Shown piece by piece: positions 11,336-22,445 of a stretch of DNA of 64,000 bases; positions within the stretch are counted from its first letter, which is position 1, and each line of letters begins with the position of its first letter. The DNA comes from Papilionanthe hookeriana x Papilionanthe teres. Taxonomy: Eukaryota; Streptophyta; Magnoliopsida; Asparagales; Orchidaceae. The position numbers and the translations under genes are program-made. Below the pieces are notes generated by a model that worked only from the letters and a program-made list of their open reading frames with translations, was not told the origin of the DNA and did no database searches. Location: assembly GCA_022702705.1 (NCBI GenBank), contig CM040430.1, positions 18,237,310 through 18,301,309 on the forward strand, written 5' to 3'.

Positions 11336-12402
11336 ATTATAATTAATCAATCCAAAACTCCTATCTTTCACCCCCTTCCTTCAAAGCTCAACTTCCTTTC
11401 ATTCTCCGTGTCCAATAACATCAAACTGAAACCACCATCTCTCACTTCTTTCTTCTCAAACATCGATCAATGGTCACACAATTGAATACCTAGAAGTATC
11501 ATTTTTATTGTCTCGATGTAAGTAACTACTTTATATTAATTGATAAACGTAATATCCCTAGTTAAATGTGTAATCTTTATTATTTGTATCAGCTTTCTGG
11601 TTATAGCATTGCCACTTGTGCTCTTGCTATTTCAGCATTTTTATTTTGCCCTTTTTATATGTTTCAACTATTGCTCATAATGAAGTAATTAGTTGTTTTG
11701 TTTAATAGTTGCAAAACTTCATATATATTTGATTAAATCCTACACTTATAATATTTTTTTTTATGATACATTATCTTTATGAAATTGCATGTAAATTCAT
11801 ATCATATCACAAGCCAATGTTAAAATAATAGATTTCTTATATATTATACATGTGCAAAACTTGGTATGTTTGTGTATAATGATATGTAGGTCGATGAAAC
11901 TATTTTGGATAGCCAAGCCGATAAACTCACAGAGTGTTAACTCTATAAAAAAAACGTTGAGTTTCTTTGAGTAGATATTTCTCGATTTTAGGGTGTTTGT
12001 TCAAATGCACTCACCGACTATAATTCGGGGCATTAATATTTAGGTGTTTGATAAGTTCATAAGAATTGTGTGGTATGTGTCTAAATGCCCCAACTTATAT
12101 TCATTCAGGACATTTTATTCGCATGATTTTAAGCTTCCGGTTTCCTAAAAATGGAATATAACATTAATAAAATAATTCTTAATTGCTCAAAACTACAGCT
12201 TATTTCAGTTGCTAAAAAATGGCAAAAGAAGCCCAACTTTTGTACCATTTTATCTGGGATAAAAAGAGATAAAAAATGAAAATACAATGTTTTGATTAAG
12301 TTTTATCAATCAAAACCTGAACTTTACCCAAAAGACCATAAAATAATTTCTCAAATGCTGATTTTAATTCTCATTAAAAAAAAATCACTGTAAATAAAAT
12401 GT
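11336..12402. other. AT-rich intergenic region with MITE-like remnant
   Basis: No gene recognised. At about 12029-12100 a segment bounded by GGGGCATT and AATGCCCC contains TTCATAAGAATTGTGTGGTATGTG, related to the MITE at 12714-12917 [written in parts: TTCATAAGAATT, GTGTGGTATGTG]. It is probably a shortened relative. Confidence 0.4.
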
Positions 12403-13288
12403 TCATAAATTGAAAAACAAAATACCAAATAGGAATTGTGACACTTCAACGACTTCGCTCAGGATTCTTTTAATCTTGATTGCTAGTAAATGTCTGAAAT
12501 CTTCAACTTTCAAAAGAACATCCATTAACTCTGTAGAAGAAAAAAGGAGTTAGAATATACAGTTCTGGTATGTGACACCAAGATGCAATAAACGAGAAAT
12601 CTTTGTTTTACCAATATATGCTCTTAGCCAAAGATAACTCATGTTTGCTCCGAATTTTGGGAGACTGTATTTATCTGTTGATTCAGAATTTTAAAACTAC
12701 AGTTATTCCAAAGCATTTAGATACGTACCACCCAATTCTTATGCATTTACATATCTAACACACATACTTTATTTTTCACATTTTTACCACCCATATATTT
12801 CATATCACATAAAAATAACAACTTTTCATGCATAGGAAAGGTGGCATAGATATAAAAGCTGAAGTTTAGCTGTTAGATATGTAAATACATAAGAATTAAG
12901 TGCTATGTATCTAAATGATCCAAAAGAAAAAAAAGTATCTCCAATACCACAAAACCATACCAGACTCGGCATGAGAATGTGTTGAAAGCCCATAGACAGC
13001 ATATTTTGCATAAGCAAGAAGGCGCAAGCGACGCGGGGCACCGAGTTTGCTTGATATGGAGCTCAACAAACCACTATGGAAGAAGAAACTCAGATGTCAA
13101 GAAAACAAATAGAAATATTGCAGTCTAAGAATTCTAAATAAAGGGTGTACTCTGTTCGTAGTATTGATAGAAATTCAGGAGGTAAAGATTCAGTGAATGA
13201 TGAGATATCTTCCATCCTGAGAGACTGCACTTCTTGCTTCAAACGTTTCTTCTCTTCCTTGCTCATTTGTGTTCCGAGAGCAGATTTG
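12403..13288 (-). CDS. ABC1/ADCK-family atypical kinase, last three exons (partial gene)
   Basis: Three exons read in one phase-consistent frame: 13288-13151 (138 nt), 13073-12961 (113 nt) and 12530-12403 (128 nt, ending in TGA). Introns of 77 and 430 bp start GT and end AG. Exon 1 gives S-A-L-G..M-S-K-E-E-K-K..M-E-D-I-S-S-F..L-P-P-E-F-L; exon 2 gives D-G-L-L-S-S-I-S-S then KLGAPRRLRLLAYAKYAVYG; exon 3 is a hydrophobic, basic C-terminus. From memory this matches the C-terminal region of plant ADCK1-like ABC1 kinases (Arabidopsis ATATH9 type), atypical kinases of mitochondria or plastids. The catalytic domain would lie upstream, but a copia element begins 45 bp before the first exon and no upstream exon was found. 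The gene is truncated here or its other exons lie beyond the insertions. The family call is firm; exact subfamily and exon 3 are less so. Confidence 0.72.
12714..12917. mobile_element. MITE in the kinase intron (Mutator-like or hAT-like)
   Basis: A 204-bp element with terminal inverted repeats of about 46 bp (12714-12761 and 12872-12917), beginning CATTTAGATA and ending TATCTAAATG. Flanks ATTCCAAAG and ATCCAAAAG resemble a 9-bp target-site duplication (7 of 9 match), as made by Mutator-type transposases. It sits in the 430-bp intron of the ABC1-kinase fragment. Relatives occur near 12029-12100 and 23283-23390. Confidence 0.65.
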
Positions 13289-13332
13289 CTGATGAAAATT
13301 AACACATAAAAAGGAGCATAAATATTTTGGAA

Positions 13333-13464
13333 AATTTACTTGTATTTACTGTAGGGTTCTATTTGTACATAGAAGAAGTCTAGGGATTTATTTGTAAATG
13401 TTGTAAGTTTCTATATAAGCTAAATTGTTATTCAAATAAGTTTTTATGAGAAATCAATTCTTTA
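13333..13464 (+). repeat. 5' LTR of copia copy 2
   Basis: About 130 bp, aligning with 18351-18473 and 23131-23273 through GGTTCTATTTGTA, GATTTATTTGTAAATGTT and the AAGTTT/ATGAGAAA end. The first ten bases are eroded relative to the other copies, which start TGTTGAGATT. Confidence 0.75.
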
Positions 13465-13476
13465 TGGTATCAAAGC
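13465..13476 (+). promoter_or_regulatory. primer-binding site, tRNA-iMet type
   Basis: TGGTATCAAAGC directly follows the LTR; the plant copia consensus is TGGTATCAGAGC (one difference). It primes minus-strand DNA synthesis from initiator methionine tRNA. Confidence 0.85.
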
Positions 13477-13954
13477 CCTAACCCTAACAACCCTAGTTCA
13501 TGCGTCTAGATCGGCGTGGAGAGACCTGGAACTCCAACTTTTCTCTCATCCTTGCGTTACAATCGCAACTAGAGCGAAAAGAAGGATCGCGTCTTTACAG
13601 ATTGCGGTATTTTACAATCGCAACTAGGGGATCGCGGAATCGCGAGATGGCAACAAGAGGATCGCAACGTGAGCTCTCGCGATGCAATCATTACTGGGAA
13701 AGCCAATACGGGATCGCGAGCTTGCGATATAAGCACGATTGGCGCAATAGTGTAGCTTGTGAACCACCGTGATACAGTTGCGCTCTTGTGTGTGAATTGA
13801 AGACGTCTTCGACTGCTGGATCGCTGCAAAATGGCTCGAGCGACTTGGTGCAGTGCAGGGGTGAAGTGCGCCTGAAATCAGAACAATTAAGAAAAGAAGT
13901 TTGATTCAACGTGCGTGAGAGGATGACAAAGGCTACGAAATAGTTAAATTTAGG

Positions 13955-14830
13955 TTGTTAGGACACGAAGACAGTGCGAAAGTCAAAGGTTTGGAACCTT
14001 TTAGGACGATAGATCATGAAATTTTAAAGGTCTTGTTTGGGCTCATACATGGAGCTAACGTCTCGAAGGAAGCCACCACTTCAGCATGTGTTTCGACGGA
14101 GGTGAAACTAGATCTCTCTCCTATGGATCTGAAGCTCGATGGACCAGCCACATATCTGAGTTGGTCGAGTCAGATCGAGGCTGCTCAAGTAGAGAAGAGG
14201 CTAGAAGGATACCTGACGAAGTTCGAGCCAAAGAGTTGTAGTGTTTAGGGCGATGAGTGGAGGACAATACATGCATTGATTTACACCTGGCTACTTAATT
14301 TGATAGTTCCATTGATTGGCTCATCAGTGGATGACATTTGAATGGTGAGCGGCATCTGGGCAAAGCTAAAGATATATGTTGGAGGTGAGAATCACATGAG
14401 GGTGTTCTAGATTCAACGGTTCAGGGTGATAGATCAATTCAAGAGTACTACATGGAGCTGGAGCTGATATGGAAAAATCTTGATCAATTCTCACCAATGT
14501 CAAGCTGTGGTGATCCAAGGTGCAAGAAGGGGGAGATCTTTGCATAGATGAGAACTATGCAGTTTCTAATTCACTTGAACCTGACCTTTGATCAGAGATC
14601 AGTTCTCCTAGTCCGAGTAATAATTCCTAAACTCGATGAGACCATTACAGTGATTATATAGGAGGAGAGTCGTATGAGGCTACACTTTTTGCCGAGTGGA
14701 CTTCCAAGTACGCGATTAGCTTCGGCTGCCTCGAGCTCAACTATGACACGTGCTTAGGGAGAGACTCGTTAGTGTTAAAAACTGCGGAGAAGTGGGACAC
14801 CTGAGCATAACTTATCCAAAACCACCCAAA
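13955..14830 (+). pseudogene. copia copy 2: gag
   Basis: A 97-codon open stretch (13955-14248) ends with the typical plant copia gag sequence L-D-G-P-A-T-Y-L-S-W followed by L-E-G-Y-L-T. A damaged zinc knuckle follows at about 14775-14815 (N-C-G-E-V-G-H intact; outer Cys positions lost). Stops separate the pieces. Gag forms the particle that packages element RNA. Confidence 0.75.
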
Positions 14831-15139
14831 GAGAAAGAAACATGTGGACCGGACAGTCTAGAGGTCTTGGTCGTAGCTGTGGAGGCCAAAGAGGTGGAAG
14901 AGGGGGCTACTGGGTAGATCTGATGGTAGCGGAGGACGAGAGAGAGACACGGGTAGTCTTTACCGAGAAGGATCACGAGTTACTTGGAGCTATTGAAGAG
15001 GAAGCAGAAAGCAGCAGATAGCTCTGAGAATGTTTCAAATTCATCGACATCAAGGGATAACATTGCCACTTATACTCACTTTAGCAAGGTACTGGTGGCA
15101 CACTTGCTCTTGCCTCTATTTTCACCACAGAATTATCAG

Positions 15140-15245
15140 AATGGATCTAAGATTCTGGTGCTCCTCGTCACGTGATAGATACTGCAGAAGAGTTCTTTTC
15201 AAATACACATCTAGTAGAATCAGAGAGTATACAGACTGCTCATGG
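15140..15245 (+). pseudogene. copia copy 2: aspartic protease active-site region
   Basis: Reads D-S-G-A-P-R-H-V-I in a frame broken just before by a stop, then T-H-L-V-E..T-A-H-G-T-A. D-S-G-A is the aspartic protease catalytic box of copia elements, which cleaves the polyprotein. Only this core is legible. Confidence 0.65.
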
Positions 15246-15539
15246 TACAGCGTAGCCTGTAGTTGATAAGGGTACAATAAGATGTTCAACCGTATGATTT
15301 TGTCCAATATTTTGCATGCTCATTTTCCAATAAACCTTTTATCCATTAGTTTTATTATTTTCTAGTTAAAATGCGTTGTTTCTTTCAATATTTCCCAGGT
15401 GATCTTCTAAAAGAAAGGGCTGGGGCAGACACTTAGGACTGGAACATGACATAGCGGACTCTGGTACTTAGACTAAGAGGGAATTGACTCTGCTATGGCA
15501 TCTATGGTGGAAAGTCTTGCAGTAGGAGAATCTGGGAGG

Positions 15540-16010
15540 AACGTCTAGGATGTATTACTGCTAAATCAGAGACGTATGAGACATTTTAGTCTTAGCTTAC
15601 TGAGCTAGTTGTATAATTCTATGTATGAAAAGAAAAATAAGGAAAAACTAGTATTTGATGCTTGTGAGTATGACAAACTCACTAGGAGCTCTAATGTTAG
15701 TTTTGGGAATAGAAGCTCCAGTGATTTGATACATTCTGATGTATATGGACCTCGTTCTACTAGTTCTATAAATGGTTATTGCTATTTTGTTACGTTTCTT
15801 AATTATTGTTTCCTGTTAATAGTGAGGTGGTTGATTGCTTTATATATTTCCACAAGGCAATCCAAAACCAATATGGGGCAATTGAAGGCACTGAGATTTG
15901 ATAATGAGACAGAATATATCAATAAAATATTTGAGGACGGCTTGTCAGCTCATGAGATACAACATCAAATGACATGTCCATCACACCAGCACAAAATGGA
16001 ATGGTAGAGA
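15540..16010 (+). pseudogene. copia copy 2: integrase
   Basis: A 132-codon frame (15609-16007) carries the zinc-region end C-E-Y-D-K-L-T-R-S-S, then the rve core with I-H-S-D-V-Y-G-P (first catalytic Asp kept) and R-F-D-N-E-T-E-Y (second Asp kept; the family has S-D-N-G-T). It stops at 16007 just before the catalytic Glu region (E-R-K-N follows in another frame). Copy 1 lost both Asp, so this copy is better preserved. Confidence 0.8.
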
Positions 16011-16884
16011 GAAAAAATCGATAATTTCTAGACATAGCCCGGAGTATGACGATGACTATGAATGTCCCACATCAATTAGGAGGGCAAGTAGTGTTTACAG
16101 CCGCTCAACTGATTAACAGAACGGCCTCAAGAGTGCTGGAGTGGAAGTCTTCTTGTCAGATGTTGAAAAGAGACAATAGTGGGATCCTTCCATAGAAGTT
16201 GGATATGTATACTTCGTGAAAGACAACAAACCATATGTATTTGTGGGTATTTCGCTACTCAAACGGGTTATGTATGTTGAAGCCCGTTTGAGAAGATACT
16301 CTTTGTGAGTATGGATATGTTATTCAGAGAGTTTAAAGCATATACTACACTCTGTAGGGGTATTCACCATTCGGTGACTCAATATCCACTGAAGATACGA
16401 GGCAAGAGAGAGTGAGTAGTAGTGGTGCAACTAAGAGAAATGATATGTCCTGTGAAGTGGGATGAATCAACTAAGGAGACATAAATTGAAAAGATTGACC
16501 ATAGAGGTTGTGGCATTCAAACTGAAAGTGAGTTAAGGGTGTATACACAAAGAAAAAAGCAAACTGAAGGAACAGAGCCTACTGTTCCAACATATCCCTT
16601 GTCCCAATCTTCCCCAACTCTTCAAAAACCTACACTATCCACCTTTGATTCAACACTCCCAGGTAACATTATTCCTCATCAATCCACTCCTACCCCCCAA
16701 CGTTAAGGACCTCACGCAGCAATGCGAGACATCCTCCTGATCGTTTTGGGTGGGAACTTGACATTGCAACCTTTATTTCTTATTCTAACATCTCACTTTT
16801 ACATGGAGCACATTCATTGCATCGTTGGACTCTGTCACTATACCCAAGTATTGGCAGGTTGCTAAAGAAGATCCCAAGTAGAAA

Positions 16885-17850
16885 GCTGCAATGCATGAAA
16901 AGTTTGAAGCTCTTGATAAAACCCAAACAAGAGAGATTGTACCACTATCAACAGGGAAGAAAGTAGTTGGATGTAAGTGGATCTTCACAGTAAAACAAAC
17001 TCCAGAAGGGAATCTGGAGAGATACAAAGCACAACTAGTGCCAAAAGGGTACAATCAGACATATGACATTGATTACTATAAAACCTTTGCATCAATAGCA
17101 AATATGAGCACGATAAGAACACTTCTCTGACAGTGAATGGTTGATGGAGAAGACGCCAACTGGATGTGAAGAATATTTTTTTTTCATGGGTAGCTAGAGG
17201 AGGAGGTATATATGGAAATATCATCAGGATTTAATACATCCCATATAGTGGGTAAGGTGTGTAGATCATGAAGCCACTATATGGCTTGAAGCAGTCTTTT
17301 CAAGCAAGATATAACAAGTTTAAAATGACAATGGTTGGCACGGGATATCAGCAAATCAATCTAAACCACAGTTCTTTTGACAACATGAATGTTACACTAC
17401 TATACTTGTGTTTGTGAATGACATAATTATCACTGATGATGAGACAAAGCTTGCTTAACTAAAGGAAAGATTGGGAAAACAATTTGAGGTAAATGATTTG
17501 GGACAACTCAGATACTTTCTTGGGATTGAAATGGCCCACAGATATAAGGGGATGGTCTTATCCCAGAGAAAGTACGTACTCGATCTTTTCATGGAAACAA
17601 GTATGCAAGAGTGCAAACCTGCACTCTCTCTAGTTGATCAGAAGGTCAAGCTCAGTACAGAGGCAAATGAATCAGTTGATCATGAAAGGTACCAAAGGTT
17701 AGTTGGCCTTCTGATCTATCTATGCCACACTCGGCCTGATATTTCTTTTACAATAAGTGTGGTGAGCTGCTACATGCATGATCCAAGGAAGGGTCGTATG
17801 GAAGCATTGTATCAGATTCTGAAGTATCTGAAGAGTGCACCAGGGAAATA
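16885..17850 (+). pseudogene. copia copy 2: reverse transcriptase
   Basis: Two legible RVT_2 blocks: 16891-17130 (E-I-V-P-L-S-T-G-K-K, C-K-W-I-F-T-V-K, E-R-Y-K-A, F-A-S-I-A) and 17471-17851 (N-D-L-G-Q-L-R-Y-F-L-G-I-E, Y-Q-R-L-V-G-L-L-I-Y-L, T-R-P-D-I). Between them, stops interrupt and the catalytic Y-V-D-D reads F-V-N-D (17411-17422), so the first catalytic Asp is Asn. Confidence 0.85.
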
Positions 17851-18290
17851 GTTGATATTTAAAAAGAATGAACATGTAGATATTGAGGAAATTTGTGATT
17901 CTGACTAAGCAAGTTGTGTTGATGACAAACAATCCACGCCAGGATGTTTGTAAGTGGCAACTTGCTCTGGTGGAAGATCAAGAAACAGTAAGTTGTAGCA
18001 AGATCAACAATAGAGGCAGAATACAGAGCCATGACATTAGAAGTTGATGAGATGATGTGGCTGAAAGCCTTGTTGATTGAACTCAAAGTAGATTGGGAAC
18101 TCAAATGAAGTTGTGGCGTGACAATAAGTGGGCAATCAACATTGCTAATAACCCGGTAGAACTAAACATGTAGAGATTGATAGGATTTTCATTAAAAAGA
18201 AGCTGAATGACAGATTGTTGGAACCAAGTCATGTTGCTACTGAAGAGTAAGTGGCAGACTTCCTCATTAAAAGACTTAGCTTAGTGGAGT
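17851..18290 (+). pseudogene. copia copy 2: RNase H
   Basis: Follows RT directly. Fragments of the family pattern can be read in mixed frames: D-D-K-Q-S-T-P-G, S-K-K-Q-K, A-E-Y-R-A-M, D-N-K and T-K-H-V-E-I-D-R, ending with H-V-A-T-E-E..V-A-D-F-L. In-frame stops are present. Degrades the RNA strand during reverse transcription. Confidence 0.75.
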
Positions 18291-18340
18291 TAACTATATT
18301 ATGTGGCAAGATGGGCTTAGTGATTATCTTTCTCCCATCA

Positions 18341-18350
18341 TGAGGGGGAG
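18341..18350 (+). promoter_or_regulatory. polypurine tract of copia copy 2
   Basis: TGAGGGGGAG directly precedes the LTR start TGTTGAGATT, as expected for the second-strand primer. The outer copia end has TTAAGGGGTG at 23121-23130. Confidence 0.8.
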
Positions 18351-18473
18351 TGTTGAGATTTGTATCTAATGTATGGTTCTATTTGTAAATTAAAGAAGTC
18401 CAGAGATTTATTTGTAAATGTTTTAAGGCTCTGTATAACCTTATTAAAATATATGCGCAAAAAGGTTATTTCA
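18351..18473 (+). repeat. 3' LTR of copia copy 2
   Basis: 123 bp, from TGTTGAGATTTG to GGTTATTTCA. It aligns with the LTR at 23131-23273 except for a gap of about 20 bp near its end. Confidence 0.8.
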
Positions 18474-19189
18474 TGGGTAAAATCTCCGGCTATCGTATGA
18501 CTTTGACGGGGTCACCACACAGACCCCGTTCTAAAGATCCAAGGGATTTAAAGCACGTCGCAACAAAGGGGTGACATTTAAAATAAGTGGTCTCACATAT
18601 GACCTAACTTATATAATATTAAAAGTAGGGCGAATAATACAAAAATAGAAAATATCCATTTTTATACTTTAAAATAACAAACCTACAATGTTGTTCAGTG
18701 ATGCATATGATGTACCTTAGAGTCCTTGGATTCTTAGCACAGTCTTACTATTTATTGCTCGTGATACAGAAACTCACATTGCTCCCTGAGGTATCCTCAC
18801 GAGCAATGCTCATTTGAGTATCACGACCAATAAACGGGTCAGTCTCCTAACGAGTAGGATAAACCATCTAGGCAAAAGGGCAAACATACAATTATGCAAG
18901 AAGCCCACAATGTGATTGTTCGACCGAAGTACAAAATCAACTACAAAAGTGTTCAAAAGGGCGAAACACACCTCATGCAAATGAGTGCAAGGATGCTACA
19001 TGCAACATGACACGCACAAACTGCATGTAACGATAAGCCATACTGCTTATGGAGAGGAGTTACGCCTGCCCGGGGCGCCATACGATTAATAGACACTAGC
19101 TACAAATGAGTTTGCATAGAGTAAAATAGTACTTATAAAAAGGATTCACACCATACCCAAGAGACACTCACTGAGCACACATGCAAACA

Positions 19190-19630
19190 TGCAGAATATG
19201 CAACGGACAAAAGATGGGCATGTCGTGGAGGCAGCGGCCCAAAAGATGGGCATGCCGTGGAGGCAACGGCCCAAAAGATGGGTATGCCATAAAGGTAGTG
19301 GCCCGAATGATGGGTATGCCATCAAAGCAGTGACCCGAAAGTGGACATGTCGTGGAGGCAGCGACCCGAAGGATGGGTATGTTGTGAAAGCAGTGACCTG
19401 AAAGGATAGATATACTGTGGAGGCAGCGACCCGAAGGATGGGTATGTCGTGAAAGCAGTGACTTGAAAGGATGGATACACTGTAGAGGCAGCGGACTAAA
19501 GGATGGGTATGTCGTGAAAGCAATGACTGGCAATGCCACGAAGTCAACGACCCAAAGGATGGGTATGCCATGAAGGTAGTGACTGGAAGGATGAGCACGC
19601 CATGAAGGCAGCGAACCAAAATATAGTGAT
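19190..19630. repeat. 32-33-bp minisatellite, about 13 units
   Basis: Unit GATGGGTATGTCGTGAAAGC followed by AGTGACCCGAAAG, with variants. As the unit is near a multiple of three, the minus strand keeps open frames of 178 and 123 codons with an 11-residue periodicity; these are repeat artefacts. Confidence 0.8.
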
Positions 19631-19989
19631 CCTCACTGGGGAGAATCACACAAGTGGGATGAGTGCATGAGTGGATACTCAAAAACGCAACTTAAGCAAG
19701 CGACAGTGACCATGTAAGATGTCATGCAAGACATATGACACAAGAGGTGTTGTGCTCGATTGTCTGGGGTATAGGACGCCATTAGGGAGAATTACACTTT
19801 GCCCTAATAATAACAAAACACATGCAAATGGGTTGCACCCAATCAGACACATGCAAATGGGTTGCACACAATCAGACACATGCACATGCTAACAAACATG
19901 CAATATGAAACAAAAGCATACTGCCATGCAAGTGATTGGTTGACCTGGCCATGGCGGCCGGTCAGACTGAAGAAGCAGTTGGGTCGATC

Positions 19990-21060
19990 TGGGGTAATCG
20001 ATCAGGCCCAGAAGAGTATACGATCGGCTCGGGATGACCGATTAAACCTAAAGCGGGTGATTAACACTTAGCAGTTGATTAAACCCAAAAGAACGGGTGA
20101 TCGGCTCGAACGATCGATCGAACCCAAAGCGGGTGATCGACACATAGTAGACAGACAAACCCTAGAGATAGGGTGATCAGCCCAGGACGGATGATCAAAC
20201 CCAAAGCGGATGATCAACACGTAGCGGTCGATCAAACCAAAGAGAAAGGGTGATCAGCCTAGGACGACCGATCAAACTCAATGCGGATGATCAACACGTA
20301 GCGATCGATCAAACCTAAGAGATAGGGTGATCGACTCGGGACGACCGATCGAACCCAAAGCAAGTGATCGATATGTAGCAGTCGATCAAACTCAAGTGAT
20401 AGGGTGATTAACCCGGGACGACCAATCAAACCCAAGAGATAGGGTGATCGACTAGGGACGACCGATAGAACCCAAAACGGGTGATCGACACGTAGGGGTT
20501 GACTAAACCCAATTGAAAGGGTAATCGGTCCTAGGATCGGCGATCAAACCTAAAGCGGGTAATCAACACGCAATGTTCGATCAAACCCAAGAGATAGAGT
20601 GATCGACTTGGGATGACCAATCGAATCCATGAAGAGTGATCGACACGCAGCGGTCGATTGAACCCAGGAGATAGGGTAATCGGCCTGGGACAGACAAACA
20701 GACCCAAAGCGGGTGATCGATATGCAACGATCAATCAAACCCAAGACATAGGGTGATCAACCCGGGACGACTAATCAAACCCAAGGCAGGTAATCGACAA
20801 AGCAGTTGATCAATCCCAGGAGATAGAGCGATTGGCCCGGAAAGGCTGAGGCAGGTGATCGACACGCAACAGTCGATCAAACCCAAGAGAGATGACGATT
20901 GACCCGGGACGATACGACCAATCAAACCCAAGGCGGGTGATCGACACACAACGGTTGATTGAACCGAGGAGATAGGGCAATCGATTAGGGACGGCCGATC
21001 GAACCCAAGGGATTAAGTGATCGACACGTAGCGATCGATCAAACTCAAAGTGCTCATGCA
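19990..21060. repeat. ~77-80-bp composite minisatellite rich in GATCGA words
   Basis: About 13 units, each of two ~40-bp halves: GGGTGATCGACACG with a GATCAAACCC part, then GGGTGATCGACCCGGGACGA with CCGATCAAACCC. The minus-strand frames at 20531-21139 arise from it. Confidence 0.8.
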
Positions 21061-22269
21061 ACCACACATATAATATGCACCATGACCAACATCCAAAATT
21101 CCATAAAAGAGCATACATATGAAATGCAACCTGAAACACTTGACGATACGCCGAACTCGTTCTAACGACATCGTGTAGTTACCTAGAGTTGAAGTTCTTG
21201 GATCTGCGGCATAGCCACCTCCAGCTTTGGCGTGGAAATGTGGATGAATTAACCCTCCGAATTCTCATAAGGGAAGTTCCTCACTGTTCGGAGGGTGAAC
21301 TAGCTACAAATTTTTTTTCGTCCAACGAACTCTCGCGAATTCGCAGGGTGGGTTAGTTATGAAGCTTTTCCCATCATTTGAGATCGAACTCTCCAACACC
21401 CCCAAGAAAGGTTGAGAGCGCTAAAGCCATGGGAAATTGAGATTCCAACCCATTGAGATTTAGACTTATGGCTCATAGAGAGAAATCGCTTGGCTCCGAA
21501 TAGGACGGCCAAGAGCGGGATTCCTAACCTAAGGTTTCCTTTAAGAAATCAACGACCAATCTAAGGTAACGTGATTGTGCCGACACTCACCTCGAGTGGG
21601 CGATCGGACCCATAATGCCAAACTCTAGACTAACTTAGGGCCGACTAAGGGTTGGAGGATCTCACCACCGTGAAGGTTGCAGACGCATTTCTTCACGTAG
21701 GAGAAAGCTCTCCTATTGGTGGGAGAGAAGCTCACGTTCCGGCGAACTCCGACAGTGCTCCAGCGATGCTCCAATGATCCTTCCCAGAGCTACGTAGAAG
21801 CTCTTCTTCGGTGTAGGAGAGTGGGCGCCTTGCTAGCCAAGCTTCTCCTCCAAAAGATCTCCTCACCCACCCAAGAAATGAGGAAATGAAAAAGATGGGG
21901 GAGAAGGGAGAAGGAAGAAAAAGAAGGGGAGGAAGAGGAGCTCTTACTCCTCCTTTGCTCTCTCCAAAGGGAACCTTTCCTAACAGTGCCTCTAACGGCC
22001 TCCCGAAAGCCTCACCAAGCTCCTTCAACTCGCCGATGAAGAAGGAGAAGGAGAGCGACCGAGGAGATAGATGGGCATGGATAGGAGTCGATGGGGGAAA
22101 TTAGGTCCTGACAAAATGACCGAAAAGCCCTCCTTAAAACGCCTAGGATGCTTCCAGAGGAGGGCAAAAGAGGACCAGCCACCCACCTTTACGGTCCTAA
22201 GGCCCCCCTACCATTCTGACGGTCTCAAGGGTTCAAAACAGCGTAAAAATGACAAAAAATCGGCAAACC

Positions 22270-22445
22270 GTAAAATGACCGATGCCTAGGTGCCCAGTCC
22301 TTGGGCGCCAGGTCTGGCAAAGGCACCACTTAGGTGACGCCAGACTTTCGTCCTCTCGGGTAAATGCTGATTTTTGGTGTTTTTGGGCGTCTAAGCGCCC
22401 ATAATTGGCGCATAGGCGCCAAGAAACTGGCGCCAGACTTCTAAG
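22270..22445. repeat. cluster of GGCGCC / CCTAGG palindromic words
   Basis: Several variants of GGCGCCTAGGCGCC and CTGGCGCCAGAC occur within about 175 bp, just upstream (on the plus strand) of a T-rich stretch. A second cluster lies at 35085-35232. Function unknown. Confidence 0.6.

Larger units (their letters stand above)
13333..18473 (+). mobile_element. Ty1/copia retrotransposon, copy 2 (decayed)
   Basis: Has a short degenerate 5' LTR, an initiator-tRNA-Met-type primer-binding site, gag, protease, integrase, RT, RNase H, a G-rich polypurine tract and a 3' LTR. Domain order (integrase before RT) is diagnostic for copia. It starts 45 bp from the ABC1-kinase exon. Flank TGGAA (13328-13332) resembles TGGAG (23274-23278) after the outer LTR at 23131-23273, so the original insertion may have ended there rather than at 18473. 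Internal stops and shifts are common. Confidence 0.85.

Noticed and set aside
19146..19682. 178-codon minus-strand ORF
   Set aside because: Periodic product of the 33-bp minisatellite; no start context or homology.
19990..21060. Origin-like or regulatory array of GATCGA words
   Set aside because: Regular ~78-bp period shows an ordinary minisatellite; no other origin features.
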